Assembly: GCA_020796225.1 (NCBI GenBank)
Contig: CM036753.1
Location: 74,970,865 to 75,034,864, forward strand
Source: Arion vulgaris
Taxonomy: Eukaryota; Mollusca; Gastropoda; Stylommatophora; Arionidae
DNA length: 64,000 nucleotides
Reading direction: 5' to 3'
In this document: piece after piece, positions 1 to 11,690 of the stretch
How positions within the stretch are numbered: the stretch's first letter is position 1
Layout: the number at the start of each line of letters is the position of its first letter
Notes under the pieces: generated by a model
Databases searched by the model: none
What the model saw: only the letters and a program-made list of their open reading frames with translations
Told to the model about the DNA's origin: nothing
Made by a program: the position numbers and the translations under genes

Positions 1-195
1 CAAGTAATTAATTGTGTTGCCCTTTATGTGCAATCGTGAATTTGGATACAATATGCAACAGTTAGTCCTCCCCTTCGGTCACCATTAGACCCAGGGTGTC
101 TTAACTTCACCACAAATTGTATGATGGTAGACGCATTTGGATATGGAAATGTATACGTTGCTATTTCTCAGTCTGTAATAAAAATATGATTTGTA

Positions 196-1405
196 TCATC
201 CCGAATCTGACGATTCCATGAGGTTGATAATTGTTACTGGCTGGACAAATTGTAATCCATCTCGGTGCCAGTACTCGTCTTCCTCTCGGAGCACATGTTC
301 AACACACTTCTTCCAGAACTGCATGTCTATCATTGAGAAGGACTCACGTGTCAGAACTTCAACATCACACATTTTAAACGTCCTGTTCTGTTCGGCAACT
401 TGCCCTTTTACTTTAGCCCAGACAAGCTCTATCGTATTGAGGTGAGCATGATATGGAGGTAGTCGCAAAGACGTGTGGCCGTATTCCGCAATGATTTTGT
501 CAATATGAAACACCTTTGTCTTATTTGTCATCCTCACCAGGTGCAACAACTCGGGTTTCAAATATGTATCATCGAAGCTGACATTTTCCTTAGCAAGCCA
601 AGTCCTAATTTGATCTTTTGTATTTGATGCAGTTGGTACTTTGTCTTCCGCTGATACTGCGTTGTGATAGGATGCATTATCCATTACCAAGCATGATGGT
701 CTGTTTAGAATTGGAAGTAGATCTTTCTCCATCCAGTGCCTGAAAATATGTCCATTCATTTCTGTGTGGTAGTCCCTACCGTCGGTACTTTTTGATTGGA
801 AAATAAGTCCAGCGTCATGGACAAGACCTTCTTCACTACTTCCTGCATGTTTTAGTATAATACGCTGGCCTTTGCTGCTTGGTATTTTTCTTTTCTGTTC
901 ACCGTCTACTGATTGCCATTCTTTAGCATTGGTGTGGTGAGCATTGACCCAGGATTCGTCCAAATATACAATATCATAGCCTTGCCTCCGCCGCTCACGG
1001 ATCTGCCTCAGGTATTTACTTCGGCAGCAATTAAATGTGGCTTTTCCCAAATAATATTCCTGCCGCCTATAGTTTTCTGAAGGTGAAGCCGGCGGCTCTT
1101 ACAATTTTTCATAGAGTACTTTTAGAAATGTCTATGCTGCAATCTGATTGCAGTTTTAATTTTAGTTTCCTGAGAGTAACAAGTTGATTTGTCGCAAACA
1201 TTTTCAAGAGCTCCGTCTTATGACATCTATGTCAAAGTCGTCAATTGTTCTTTTCCTTCCTTGCTTGACATTAGTGCACTTTGTGTCCTGTTTAATCCAT
1301 CGGGAAAAGGATTCTCTATTCAGACCAAGCGCCAGTTGCGTTCGTTTCTCAGGGTTATGAATATCGCAATATAGATGACCTCTCTTAGATTCCCTACGGA
1401 AGTGT
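196..1405 (-). pseudogene. Tc1/mariner-superfamily DDE transposase, broken
   Basis: The longest open piece (196-1050, 284 codons) carries the catalytic domain of an IS630/Tc1/mariner-type (DDE_3) transposase. Residue 31 is the first Asp (YLDESW), residue 124 the second (VMDNASYH), and residue 208 the Glu (LNTIELVWA, after LPPYHAHL). About 83 residues separate the second Asp and the Glu, against about 34 in classical Tc1 and mariner. Farther upstream on the same strand, about 1204-1405 encodes a helix-turn-helix-like N-terminal part (LALGLNRESFSRWIKQ) ending in DDFDIDVIRR, as is usual before the DDE domain. The joining segment 1051-1203 still reads like transposase (STL-stop-KIVRAAGF) but has in-frame stops and a frame change, so the gene is dead. 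I found no terminal inverted repeats. The long spacing recalls the DD82E (Sailor) group; this assignment is inference. Confidence 0.85.
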
Positions 1406-2765
1406 TGGTATAGTAAAACTGTAACCTTCTGCATTGTTATAAATGTGCACTTCAGACTCATTATGAATGTGATAACAATGTCAGTTTTGATAAGCCAACA
1501 AATATGATACAATAGCTTCATACAATAGCGAGATACGCCTATAACTATACAACGGTATCCCAATTATAACGTCATATGCTTTCCGCTTTCAAAGTCGACT
1601 GGGTTAGGTGCACGGGATTTCGTGAAATTGTTGTATACTCACGATATTTCTATGTTACCATAATGTATTTTTAGAACAACGCGTCTGTGTACCGTAGATC
1701 TGTTACTATTGTGTACAATCCGGTGAGGTTGATTTTAATATAACCTGAAGAAGAAATATTTCAAACTACATCAAATTTTCTTGGGAAAAAATATGTCTCT
1801 AGCGTCATGGATATTCTAAGGCTGCTTGCAAAAATCACTGAGATCCAACAGGTAGTTTTCGAGAAAATCAATTTCAAACGTGCTCACGAATTAATGGACA
1901 GACTATAGCACATATTCATAATTTTGTTGGCAGAGATTTAAAGTACAGGTCATATGAGTAAAACCAAGCAATGAAAAAATGTATTAAGTCATAATTCTTC
2001 TTCATGGAATTATATTTGGGGATTGAGGGGGTCGGGGAGGAGGGAGGGGTGAGGGGTCGGGTTGCAAAACAAAAATATCAAAAGAATCTTATTACATAAT
2101 TAAGCCACAACAAATATAAACATCTTTGCCAATATTTACAGCAGAGTATTAGACGAATTACAATTTTTATCACGGGACATGAAATATTCTCTCAAATAAA
2201 ACGTTTTCGCATCACTTGTTTATAGTTACATAATTCTTTGACGGGACACTATATGAGATTTTTCAAGAATGCTTCATCGACAAGGTCTGGAATGCATGCC
2301 ATACTTTCATGGGTCTCAGTACGTTTTCTTTGAGAAGCAAAGAAAGTATTGGAAGATACTCTGCGGAAACGATTTAACAATTTAACCAATCATGCTGTTG
2401 GCTGAATCCCCAAAAAAGAAAAATATATGTGATGAAAATGAAGATGTTGAAGAAAACATTTCGTGATGGTAATTTCTCGGTTTTTTTCTCTCAAAACAAT
2501 GAGTATTTACCTTTGTAGAAGTTTAAGAAAGCTGTCCTAAATAGATCGAGGTGGTGAGTAAAAGCTACTATGATATGCATACGTAGGAGTTGATGTTGAT
2601 CAGAAGACCAGCTATATCTAACTTTAAAGAAATGGATACATTCATATACTAAATTAATATTGACCGACACATGTGCAATGATGTGATGAAATTATGTGAT
2701 ATAGAAAGGGGAGAATAAAGAATGAATGAAATATAAACGAGACACAAGAAAGGAGAGATTAATGA
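1406..2765. other. No recognisable feature
   Basis: AT-rich, stop-rich sequence. A G-rich patch lies near 2024-2065. I see no gene or repeat unit shared with the rest of the window. Confidence 0.5.
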
Positions 2766-2775
2766 ATAAAAAACT

Positions 2776-3144
2776 ATAGACAAGCAACATGGCTCGGAAA
2801 CATGGACAATGAACAAGCAGTTAGAAGACAGAATTGATGCATTTGAGATGTGGATATATAGAAGAATAGGCAGAGTTTCGTGGACAGAAAAACAGACAAA
2901 TAAACAAGTTTTAGGAAAACTAGGCATGAAGAAACAATTATTAAGAGAAATAAAATTCAGACAAGTAAAGTATTTTGGGCACATAAAAAGACAGCCCATG
3001 AAAAACTTCCTAAAAGGGAAATTGGGGGGAAAGAGAAAGAGGAAAACCAAAATAGGGGGGAAAAATTTAAAAATAAATATTTCGGCAGTGGCAACCCAAC
3101 AAAAAAGGTGGGGTTGGGGGAACCCTGTAGAGAGCCCCGTGTGA
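2776..3144 (+). pseudogene. LINE reverse transcriptase C-terminal relic
   Basis: The reading frame gives GSETWTM, then DAFEMWIYRRIGRVSWTEK, then KYFGHIKRQ and a basic GKLGGKRKRKTK stretch. This order (CETW, then a FEMW.YRR..RISWT motif, then F.GH..R, then GKR.RGRP) is the standard thumb/C-terminal region of non-LTR retrotransposon polymerases. The last 40 residues do not match, because the piece runs into the homopolymer-rich stretch that starts near 2985. Nothing upstream of 2776 looks like RT, so it is 5'-truncated. Closest in style within the window is the fragment at 12040-12295 (FGHIKRQ shared). Clade not assigned. Confidence 0.8.
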
Positions 3145-5400
3145 TGAGACAAGGATTCAAAAAGCACGTAAAGAAACAATTTTTAAAGACTAAAAACAAA
3201 ATTCGGTACCCTTTTTCAGACCATAAGGTATGAACTGCATGTCATTTGTTTTTTTAAACCCCGATGCAAAGGATGTAAAAGGCAATTCCCTTTCCCTGAA
3301 CCCAAAACCCACTTGTCCCCGGTCATGCAAATTTGTGACTAAGTGGACCTGTTTTCCTTCGTTCGAAATGGGGGGGGTTTTGAATCGGACCACGCCTTAC
3401 TGTCCCGTCTTTCCCCGGGGGTTCCCCAAAAATTTAAAAATAGAATTTGTTCCCCGCATATCTAAAAGCGCTGAGGTTAAGGGGGGCCACTCCCCCACAC
3501 CTTTAAATGGCCAGAACGGGGGCAAAACTGCAAAGTGACAAAGGCACTCCCCGAAGGGCACCGGCCCAAATGGTGCAAAATGTGAAAATTAAACAAATTT
3601 AATAAATCAGATTTCCCCTGAAGGGGTTTATGAAACCGGGACATCGGCCGGGCAGTGAAAAAAAAAAAAATTTATTTAAAAGCCCCAATTATTATTCCAG
3701 CCCTTGGAGTTGCCCTTTGAATATTCAAATTTGGGAGAACCCCATGGGGGGCCGGCAAAAAATTATTCTTTTGTTTTTCCCCCATCAGACTCAAAGCCGC
3801 CCAAATCGCGTTTCCAAAATCACTGAACAATCAGAGGACCTGGCGGTTGTTTACAAAGACCCCTCATATAGTTTTTTAACACCCAGTAATAGGGCTTTGC
3901 GATACAGGAAAAGGGACAATGAAAAAAAGAGACTGAAACTTTCTTATTTTTTTAAAAATCACTGGCCCGTCATAAGAAAGATATTTTAACATCCTGTGAC
4001 ATCATGATAATAAAAGACAATAAGAAAAGGCAAGTAAAATGAAAAGTTCAGGTGCGACCAAAGGTTCCGGGTAAACAAAAAACCCTGAGTTAAAATTTTA
4101 AAGTAGATATCTTGTTGGGGGAAAAGTCAATTTCATTGACTGATGAATGATGATGGTGGTGGTGGTGGTGATGTTCTCGTTTAGTCAGTGGGGGCCCGGG
4201 TTTTTTTTAGGTGGGGCCAGTTCGGTTGGTTTGGGTTGGGGGGGCTCGTGATCATTTTTGTTGGTGGGTCCGCTTTTTTCCGGATAAATCATGGTTTTTG
4301 TTCTAATTTTAATTTTAAACATAATAAAACACTTATATAAATTTTGGGCCACACTGGACCTTAATGACGAGCCGCCCCCTGGGTTGGTTATATTTTTTTA
4401 GTTACTTTTTTTTCTTTCCCGGGGAAATTAATCGCCCTTCTACCAATAAACACTTTCACTGTCGTTAAAAAGTTAAGGGTTTTTCCCTTTTAAAATTCGC
4501 GAAAAATTACGAGTTTACCCATATTTTAAAAAGTTTAAACAATATTCGAACAAATTTTTAAAATAATTTTTTCGTTCAATTTTTTGCTGGGGCCCGGCCC
4601 CCCTGGTCCCGACGATCCGCCACTGGTTTTTGTTGTGTGATCATGATTTTATTTTTTTTAAAAGTTATTCTATCTATCTTAATCATTTATTGTAATTACT
4701 TTTGAATGCTATAAATATTTCTAAGTAATCTGTTAGTACATTTTATTTATTATCACATTATTTATTGACTATAAAAATAATGGCATTAAGTTAAATGTTG
4801 ATTCTCATTTAAAGATAACACATTATGTATTAAATACATTTCATATCAAAAAAAATATAACATTTAAAGCAATATTTACAGATTGTTGAAGGGGGCAAAA
4901 CTCACAGAGGGAAAGCTAAAAGTTGATTATGTCATATGCCCAATGGATAGATTTCACTGCAGCCTCTCACAAACGGGAGCCTGTCACAAACAGGGAATTC
5001 TGAGATTTTCACTGCCTTCACAAACTGCACCGCAAAACGTGTTGGGGTTTTTCAAAAATGTTTTTTTTAGTTGATAACATAACTGCCCTTTTATGCTACT
5101 TTCGTAGGAAAACACTACGATGATTAGGTCATACGGATAAATAACAAAAAAGTCATGGTATTTCCACCAGTTTTGTATGACTAAAACCCCTACTTGATTA
5201 TCACCCCCTTTGTAATCCAACCCCCGTTTAAAAAATTTTAAGTAAAAATTGTTTCGAAAAATTTGAAAGATCCTGCTCTTTTTTAATCTTGATTGTATCA
5301 CAAAATTTTGACGATAAAACTACCTTTTATTTTTTGGAAATTTGAACGAATAAATAAAACGGTTTGGTTTCAAACGGAATGGATTTTATTACCCTTGCCC
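2985..5400. other. Stretch rich in G/C homopolymers, probably poor sequence
   Basis: Runs of four to eight G or C occur every few dozen bases here (for example around 3050, 3115, 3368, 3420, 3480, 3745, 4190, 4240, 4590) and almost nowhere else in the window. Two dispersed repeats found cleanly elsewhere appear inside it in smeared form: 3210-3400 resembles the reverse complement of 17640-17775, and 4230-4625 resembles the hAT MITE at 52858-53021. This looks like a badly called or unpolished patch rather than natural sequence; open frames in it should not be trusted. Bases 4640-4900 look normal. Confidence 0.5.
4230..4625. mobile_element. Degraded hAT MITE copies (CAGTGGCGGCTCGT family)
   Basis: 4242-4374 starts GGCTCGTGATCATTTTTGTT and ends TTAATGACGAGCCGCC, matching the clean copy at 52858-53021 in order and spacing. 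A second end (GATCCGCCACTGG) occurs at 4612-4624, after GGGGCCCGGCCCC. Homopolymer errors blur both. I cannot tell whether this is one rearranged copy or two. Confidence 0.5.
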
Positions 5401-5449
5401 CCAAACCTCGATGAAGAGAGTCATTTATTTATAAAAGAGCAGGGTTCGT
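4640..5449. other. No recognisable feature
   Basis: AT-rich to 4880, then mixed sequence with some homopolymer runs. No gene or repeat match seen. Confidence 0.4.
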
Positions 5450-5735
5450 GACTATGTCCCAAATTCTGAATGGGTAACATATATCACGGAATATATCACA
5501 CCTTGAGGGAAATATATCAAGTAACTGTTTCAAAACTCGAAAAAAGTGGTTGTTGCCACGCCATTATATCACAAAACTCTGAATGAGTAACGGCTAGTAC
5601 GTGACTATGCCGCAAACTGTGAACGAGTAACTGCCAGCACCTGACTATGTCGCAAACTATGAATGGATAACACCTACCACGTGATTATGTCACAAACTCC
5701 GAGAGGATCACTTTCACAATGTGATTATGGAGCGT
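5450..5735. repeat. Degenerate tandem repeat, about 41-bp unit
   Basis: The phrase GTGACTATGTCGCAAACT followed by GAATG.GTAAC recurs about every 41 bp (near 5449, 5602, 5642, 5682), with 5722 keeping only its first part (GTGATTATGG). Copies differ at many positions, so the array is old. Confidence 0.6.
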
Positions 5736-5896
5736 TATAAATGTGATTCTTTCTTACATCATCAGCAGCGATCGGGTCTCGGGACAAGGTCGAGTGCATG
5801 CTGTTTTTCAAGTTTACGTCTCCACCAAGTGATTACAGCATACCAGGTCTTCTGGTTCTGCTTCTTATGCTTAATGGTGCTACCTACTACAGATGG
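5721..5896 (+). other. Possible first coding exon with signal-like segment
   Basis: An ATG at 5721 opens a frame whose residues 38-59 include a hydrophobic core (YQVFWFCFLCLMVL) followed by PTTDG, and the frame reaches a good splice-donor context (G then GTAAGA at 5896). A secretory signal ending at an exon boundary would look like this. Against it: about 37 polar residues precede the hydrophobic core, the region overlaps a minisatellite, and I see no second exon. It could easily be chance. Confidence 0.15.
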
Positions 5897-6127
5897 TAAG
5901 AAAATGTCTGTATGATACATTCATTAATTCTAGCTTTCACTTTCTTGTTCTCATAGCACACAATGAATGAAAGTGTAAGCTACTTGTCTTTACCATTGAA
6001 TTATCTCTAAAATATTAGCTCTAAAATATAAATAAAAATAATCATTCCGTAGCCTTTTCAGACATTAAGATATTAAATGTCTTTCAATTCATAATCCTAA
6101 CCCTAGTATGTAGGTGGTAGGAAGGCC

Positions 6128-6235
6128 ATTTTCTTTCCTCACTTGTGGAGCATCGAGTATGGGATTGAACCCACACCCTTCTTGTGTCTGAGTCGACAGG
6201 TGAACGCTTACGACTAACACTAATGCGTACCTCTA
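6128..6235 (-). repeat. tRNA-like SINE head
   Basis: Read on the minus strand there is an A-box-like GTTAGTCGTAAGCG and, about 45 bases on, a B-box GGTTCAATCCC in a GGTGTGGGTTCAATCCCATAC arm. This is the layout of a tRNA-derived SINE or tRNA pseudogene. No second copy was found, and it does not fold as an obvious intact tRNA. Confidence 0.45.
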
Positions 6236-6258
6236 ATTAACCTAGCGTGCTTAAATAA

Positions 6259-6538
6259 ACAACTGTTATAAGAAAGAGAAGATAGAGATATGTTGGGCAC
6301 ACCTTGAGGAGAAATGATCAACGAATACCAAAGCAGGCATTGAAGTGGGATGCAAATGGATCAAGAAAGAGAGGTCGACCTAAGGAGACCCTGAAATGAA
6401 CTTTGCTGAGAGAGGCAGGAAATATCGGTCTCAGTTCCATGGAGGAGATTGAGCGAGTTGCCCAGGATAGAGCGGTATGGAGAAATTACTTGCAGGCCCT
6501 ATGTAACGTATAACGGAACGAGAGGAATTATTATTATA
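6259..6538 (+). mobile_element. 5'-truncated LINE insertion (family 1, copy 1)
   Basis: The frame reads TTVIRKRR then RYVGHTLRRNDQRIPKQALKWD, KRGRPKETL, and EEIERVAQDRAVWRNYLQAL: the C-terminal end of a LINE polymerase. One TGA interrupts it after RPKETLK. The unit ends in a short ATT repeat. An 11-bp duplication, TGCTTAAATAA, flanks it exactly (6248-6258 and 6539-6549), which proves insertion by target-primed reverse transcription. The same element, with a longer 5' part, is at 32863-33250. Confidence 0.9.
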
Positions 6539-6549
6539 TGCTTAAATAA

Positions 6550-8040
6550 CATATTTTGTTTCTGAAAACACAGCGATGGAGGAGGTGGGAGAAATGGCTA
6601 AATTTCGAGCTGTATTTCTATAAAGGTCATGCTACATGAAAAGAACTATAGTAACAAAATGTAACGGAGTAAAATGTAAATGTAACGACGAATGTTTGTA
6701 GAGAATCAGATTGATATTTTATCACTATTTTTAGAAGAATTCCGTTCTATTTTATTCAGTGAATGTTTCTACAATTTATAAAAGCTTACATTAAGTTAAT
6801 CTACTTGATAATGGTGATGATCATCCAAGACTCTCATATTTTCTATACTGTTGTTGACATTCCTACCAACCATGAGATAAACATTTGACTAATTTCAAAT
6901 CAAGTTTGTCTACAGGGATTGTCCATCTTGACAATTCGATATTAAACTAAGCACGGTATTAAATATATTTTTAATACTTCATTCTTCATTTTTTCTCACA
7001 CAATCTGTCATAAACAATACAAAAATGCTGATCTCATAGGTTCTTTTCTGCGTGCTTTTTTAAATCATTATTTATTTATTTCATAAAATTTTTCAGCTGT
7101 TCATTATTCAGAAAAATTCAAAGGGCTCGTCTGGAAATTATAACGGTTGAAAGATTATGAATAGATATTCAGAGTAGTATCCCCTTTCTATTTCCTTCCA
7201 CTATTATTTGCTTGACTTGTTCAATCTTTGATGACTGGTAACTTAATGATCAACTTACTTTTGAAGTTGATCGGGCTAAGTGGATCACATAAGGCAACTA
7301 ACTTCAGATAAAGTACCTTCTGTGCATTGACAGGTGCTTTCTATTGTTATCAGACGTCGTCTGTCTCTCGCTCTTCAGGTGTTGTTTGTACATCGCGTGT
7401 GATCAAGATCACTATGATCATCCATTTATTAGAAATAATGAAACGTTTTTCTATAGGTACGGCCGCACGAAGGCATCTGATGCTCCCGAACAGTGCTCGA
7501 AAAGATCTTGAGGAGTGTGGGCAACGGGTCAGCACTTCAAGTGAAGATTTTATTTAATAGTCATTTTAGCTTGCTTCTTTTGTTTCGCGATTCTTTTCCA
7601 CATGCCTCGCAGGTCGCTGCACTTTTTCAAAGAGGTATGCCCAAAGTTGTTTTATTTTCCACATTAGTGTCCATGTTATAGGGAGCATGTGAAGGTTTTT
7701 AATGAAATCTTAATTGTGCCATTGAAGCGCTTATTTTGACCATCATGTGAGCTTTTGCTTTTCTGTATATTATCAAACTTTTCTATCGGCCCCAACAAAT
7801 TAAGAAAACTTGATGATGGCAGAGTTATGTGGAAAGCTCCATTACACACAGTTGCAGGTGGAATCTTGTGAAAATATACTTTGTGACAAGCATGCAAGAG
7901 ATACAAGCTTAAACTCAGAAGTTGTTAGAATAAAACACTTGTCAATTGACAGTGTAAAAACAAAAAATGCAATACACATACATTTCACCAAACTACACAC
8001 TTCCTCAAATTTGGAATTTAGTTGCTGAAGTTCTGGCTCT
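6550..8040. other. No recognisable gene
   Basis: AT-rich sequence without repeat matches. At 7965-8040 the first partial copy of the adjoining 77-bp array begins. Confidence 0.45.
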
Positions 8041-11000
8041 GAACCGATATACACATACATTTCACCAAACTACACACTTCCTCAAATTTGGAATTTAGTT
8101 GCTGAAGTTCTGGCTCTGAACCGATATACACATACATTTCACCAAACTACACACTTCCTCAAATTTGGAATTTAGTTGCTGAAGTTCTGGCTCTGAACCG
8201 ATATACACATACATTTCACCAAACTACACACTTCCTCAAATTTGGAATTTAGTTGCTGAAGTTCTGGCTCTGAACCGATATACATTTCACCAAACTACAC
8301 ACTTCCTCAAATTTGGAATTTAGTTGCTGAAGTTCTGGCTCTGAACCGATATACACATACATTTCACCAAACTACACACTTCCTCAAATTTGGAATTTAG
8401 TTGCTGAAGTTCTGGCTCTGAACCGATATACACATACATTTCACCAAACTACACACTTCCTCAAATTTGGAATTTAGTTGCTGAAGTTCTGGCTCTGAAC
8501 CGATATACACATACATTTCACCAAACTACACACTTCCTCAAATTTGGAATTTAGTTGCTGAAGTTCTGGCTCTGAACCGATATACACATACATTTCACCA
8601 AACTACACACTTCCTCAAATTTGGAATTTAGTTGCTGAAGTTCTGGCTCTGAACCGATATACACATACATTTCACCAAACTACACACTTCCTCAAATTTG
8701 GAATTTAGTTCCTGAAGTTCTGGCTCTGAACCGATATACACATACATTTCACCAAACTACACACTTCCTCAAATTTGGAATTTAGTTGCTGAAGTTCTGG
8801 CTCTGAACCGATATACACATACATTTCACCAAACTACACACTTCCTCAAATTTGGAATTTAGTTGCTGAAGTTCTGGCTCTGAACCGATATACACATACA
8901 TTTCACCAAACTACACACTTCCTCAAATTTGGAATTTAGTTGCTGAAGTTCTGGCTCTGAACCGATATACACATACATTTCACCAAACTACACACTTCCT
9001 CAAATTTGGAATTTAGTTGCTGAAGTTCTGGCTCTGAACCGATATACACATACATTTCACCAAACTACACACTTCCTCAAATTTGGAATTTAGTTGCTGA
9101 AGTTCTGGCTCTGAACCGATATACACATACATTTCACCAAACTACACACTTCCTCAAATTTGGAATTTAGTTGCTGAAGTTCTGGCTCTGAACCGATATA
9201 CATTTCACCAAACTACACACTTCCTCAAATTTGGAATTTAGTTGCTGAAGTTCTGGCTCTGAACCGATATACACATACATTTCACCAAACTACACACTTC
9301 CTCAAATTTGGAATTTAGTTGCTGAAGTTCTGGCTCTGAACCGATATACACATACATTTCACCAAACTACACACTTCCTCAAATTTGGAATTTAGTTGCT
9401 GAAGTTCTGGCTCTGAACCGATATACACATACATTTCACCAAACTACACACTTCCTCAAATTTGGAATTTAGTTGCTGAAGTTCTGGCTCTGAACCGATA
9501 TACACATACATTTCACCAAACTACACACTTCCTCAAATTTGGAATTTAGTTGCTGAAGTTCTGGCTCTGAACCGATATACACATACATTTCACCAAACTA
9601 CACACTTCCTCAAATTTGGAATTTAGTTCCTGAAGTTCTGGCTCTGAACCGATATACACATACATTTCACCAAACTACACACTTCCTCAAATTTGGAATT
9701 TAGTTGCTGAAGTTCTGGCTCTGAACCGATATACACATACATTTCACCAAACTACACACTTCCTCAAATTTGGAATTTAGTTGCTGAAGTTCTGGCTCTG
9801 AACCGATATACACATACATTTCACCAAACTCACACTTCCTCAAATTTGGAATTTAGTTGCTGAAGTTCTGGCTCTGAACCGATATACACATACATTTCAC
9901 CAAACTACACACTTCCTCAAATTTGGAATTTAGTTGCTGAAGTTCTGGCTCTGAACCGATATACACATACATTTCACCAAACTACACACTTCCTCAAATT
10001 TGGAATTTAGTTGCTGAAGTTCTGGCTCTGAACCGATATACACATACATTTCACCAAACTACACACTTCCTCAAATTTGGAATTTAGTTCCTGAAGTTCT
10101 GGCTCTGAACCGATATACACATACATTTCACCAAACTACACACTTCCTCAAATTTGGAATTTAGTTGCTGAAGTTCTGGCTCTGAACCGATATACACATA
10201 CATTTCACCAAACTACACACTTCCTCAAATTTGGAATTTAGTTCCTGAAGTTCTGGCTCTGAACCGATATACACATACATTTCACCAAACTACACACTTC
10301 CTCAAATTTGGAATTTAGTTGCTGAAGTTCTGGCTCTGAACCGATATACACATACATTTCACCAAACTACACACTTCCTCAAATTTGGAATTTAGTTGCT
10401 GAAGTTCTGGCTCTGAACCGATATACACATACATTTCACCAAACTACACACTTCCTCAAATTTGGAATTTAGTTCCTGAAGTTCTGGCTCTGAACCGATA
10501 TACACATACATTTCACCAAACTACACACTTCCTCAAATTTGGAATTTAGTTGCTGAAGTTCTGGCTCTGAACCGATATACACATACATTTCACCAAACTA
10601 CACACTTCCTCAAATTTGGAATTTAGTTCCTGAAGTTCTGGCTCTGAACCGATATACACATACATTTCACCAAACTACACACTTCCTCAAATTTGGAATT
10701 TAGTTGCTGAAGTTCTGGCTCTGAACCGATATACACATACATTTCACCAAACTACACACTTCCTCAAATTTGGAATTTAGTTGCTGAAGTTCTGGCTCTG
10801 AACCGATATACACATACATTTCACCAAACTACACACTTCCTCAAATTTGGAATTTAGTTGCTGAAGTTCTGGCTCTGAACCGATATACACATACATTTCA
10901 CCAAACTACACACTTCCTCAAATTTGGAATTTAGTTCCTGAAGTTCTGGCTCTGAACCGATATACACATACATTTCACCAAACTACACACTTCCTCAAAT

Positions 11001-11190
11001 TTGGAATTTAGTTGCTGAAGTTCTGGCTCTGAACCGATATACACATACATTTCACCAAACTACACACTTCCTCAAATTTGGAATTTAGTTCCTGAAGTTC
11101 TGGCTCTGAACCGATATACACATACATTTCACCAAACTACACACTTCCTCAAATTTGGAATTTAGTTGCTGAAGTTCTGGCTCTGAACCG
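8041..11190. repeat. 3.1 kb tandem array of a 77-bp unit derived from LINE RT
   Basis: About 41 head-to-tail copies, nearly identical. Read on the minus strand one unit encodes GSEPELQQLNSKFEEVCSLV, the segment that follows the FADD motif in the adjoining RT relic (11191-11290), so the array grew from LINE coding sequence. As 77 is not a multiple of three, successive copies change frame. Two kinds of variant give higher-order structure: a 6-bp-shorter unit at 8272 and again at 9190, and a G-to-C change (TTAGTTCCTG) at 8711 and 9629; both pairs are 918 bp apart, that is twelve units. From 10090 to 11091 the C variant occurs at unit offsets 0, 2, 5, 7, 11 and 13. Confidence 0.95.
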
Positions 11191-11290
11191 AACAATGTAT
11201 GGATATCATCAGCAAAATAAATGAGATTGTACAGATCTTCTTTTTTCAATCTACCTTCAATCGATATTGATGTCTTATACTGAAGCAATG
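11191..11290 (-). pseudogene. LINE RT catalytic-motif relic (FADD)
   Basis: The minus strand reads QYKTSISIEGRLKKEDL, then YNLIYFADDIHTLFGSEPEL, the palm motif C (Y/F-A-D-D) of a non-LTR reverse transcriptase with its usual neighbours (GGR...L.YADD...SE.ELQQL). Only about 35 codons survive in single copy. On one side the sequence right after the motif has become the 77-bp array; on the other side the sequence just before it has become the 38-bp array. Confidence 0.75.
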
Positions 11291-11537
11291 TAGAGGCTAT
11301 TATATTGATGTCTTATACTGAAGCAATGTAGAGGCTATTATATTGATGTCTTATACTGACGCAATGTAGAGGCTATTATATGGATGTCTTATACTGACGC
11401 AATGTAGAGGCTATTATATTGATGTCTTATACTGACGCAATGTAGAGGCTATTATATTGATGTCTTATACTGACGCAATGTAGAGGCTATTATATTGATA
11501 TCTTATACTGACGCAATGTAGAGGCTATTATATTGAT
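11265..11537. repeat. 38-bp tandem array, seven copies, derived from LINE RT
   Basis: Unit TATTGATGTCTTATACTGA plus CGCAATGTAGAGGCTATTA. The first two units have GAAGCAATG and later ones GACGCAATG. On the minus strand the unit includes the codons STLLQYKTSIS that lie just upstream of the FADD motif, so it is a second expansion of the same relic. Confidence 0.9.
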
Positions 11538-11690
11538 ACCAACGAAACTTTTCACTACAAAGATAATAGTAGAAACGTATATGATACAATAGGCAAGTGA
11601 GTAAGAGGAACAAAATTTACGAAATATGGAAATACAAAGTGAAGAACATAAACATTACTATTGTATTATAGAGTTATCAAATAAGAAACG

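Noticed and set aside
8041..11537. Possible CRISPR-like array (regular repeats)
   Set aside because: Units are contiguous with no spacers, and the context is eukaryotic LINE sequence.
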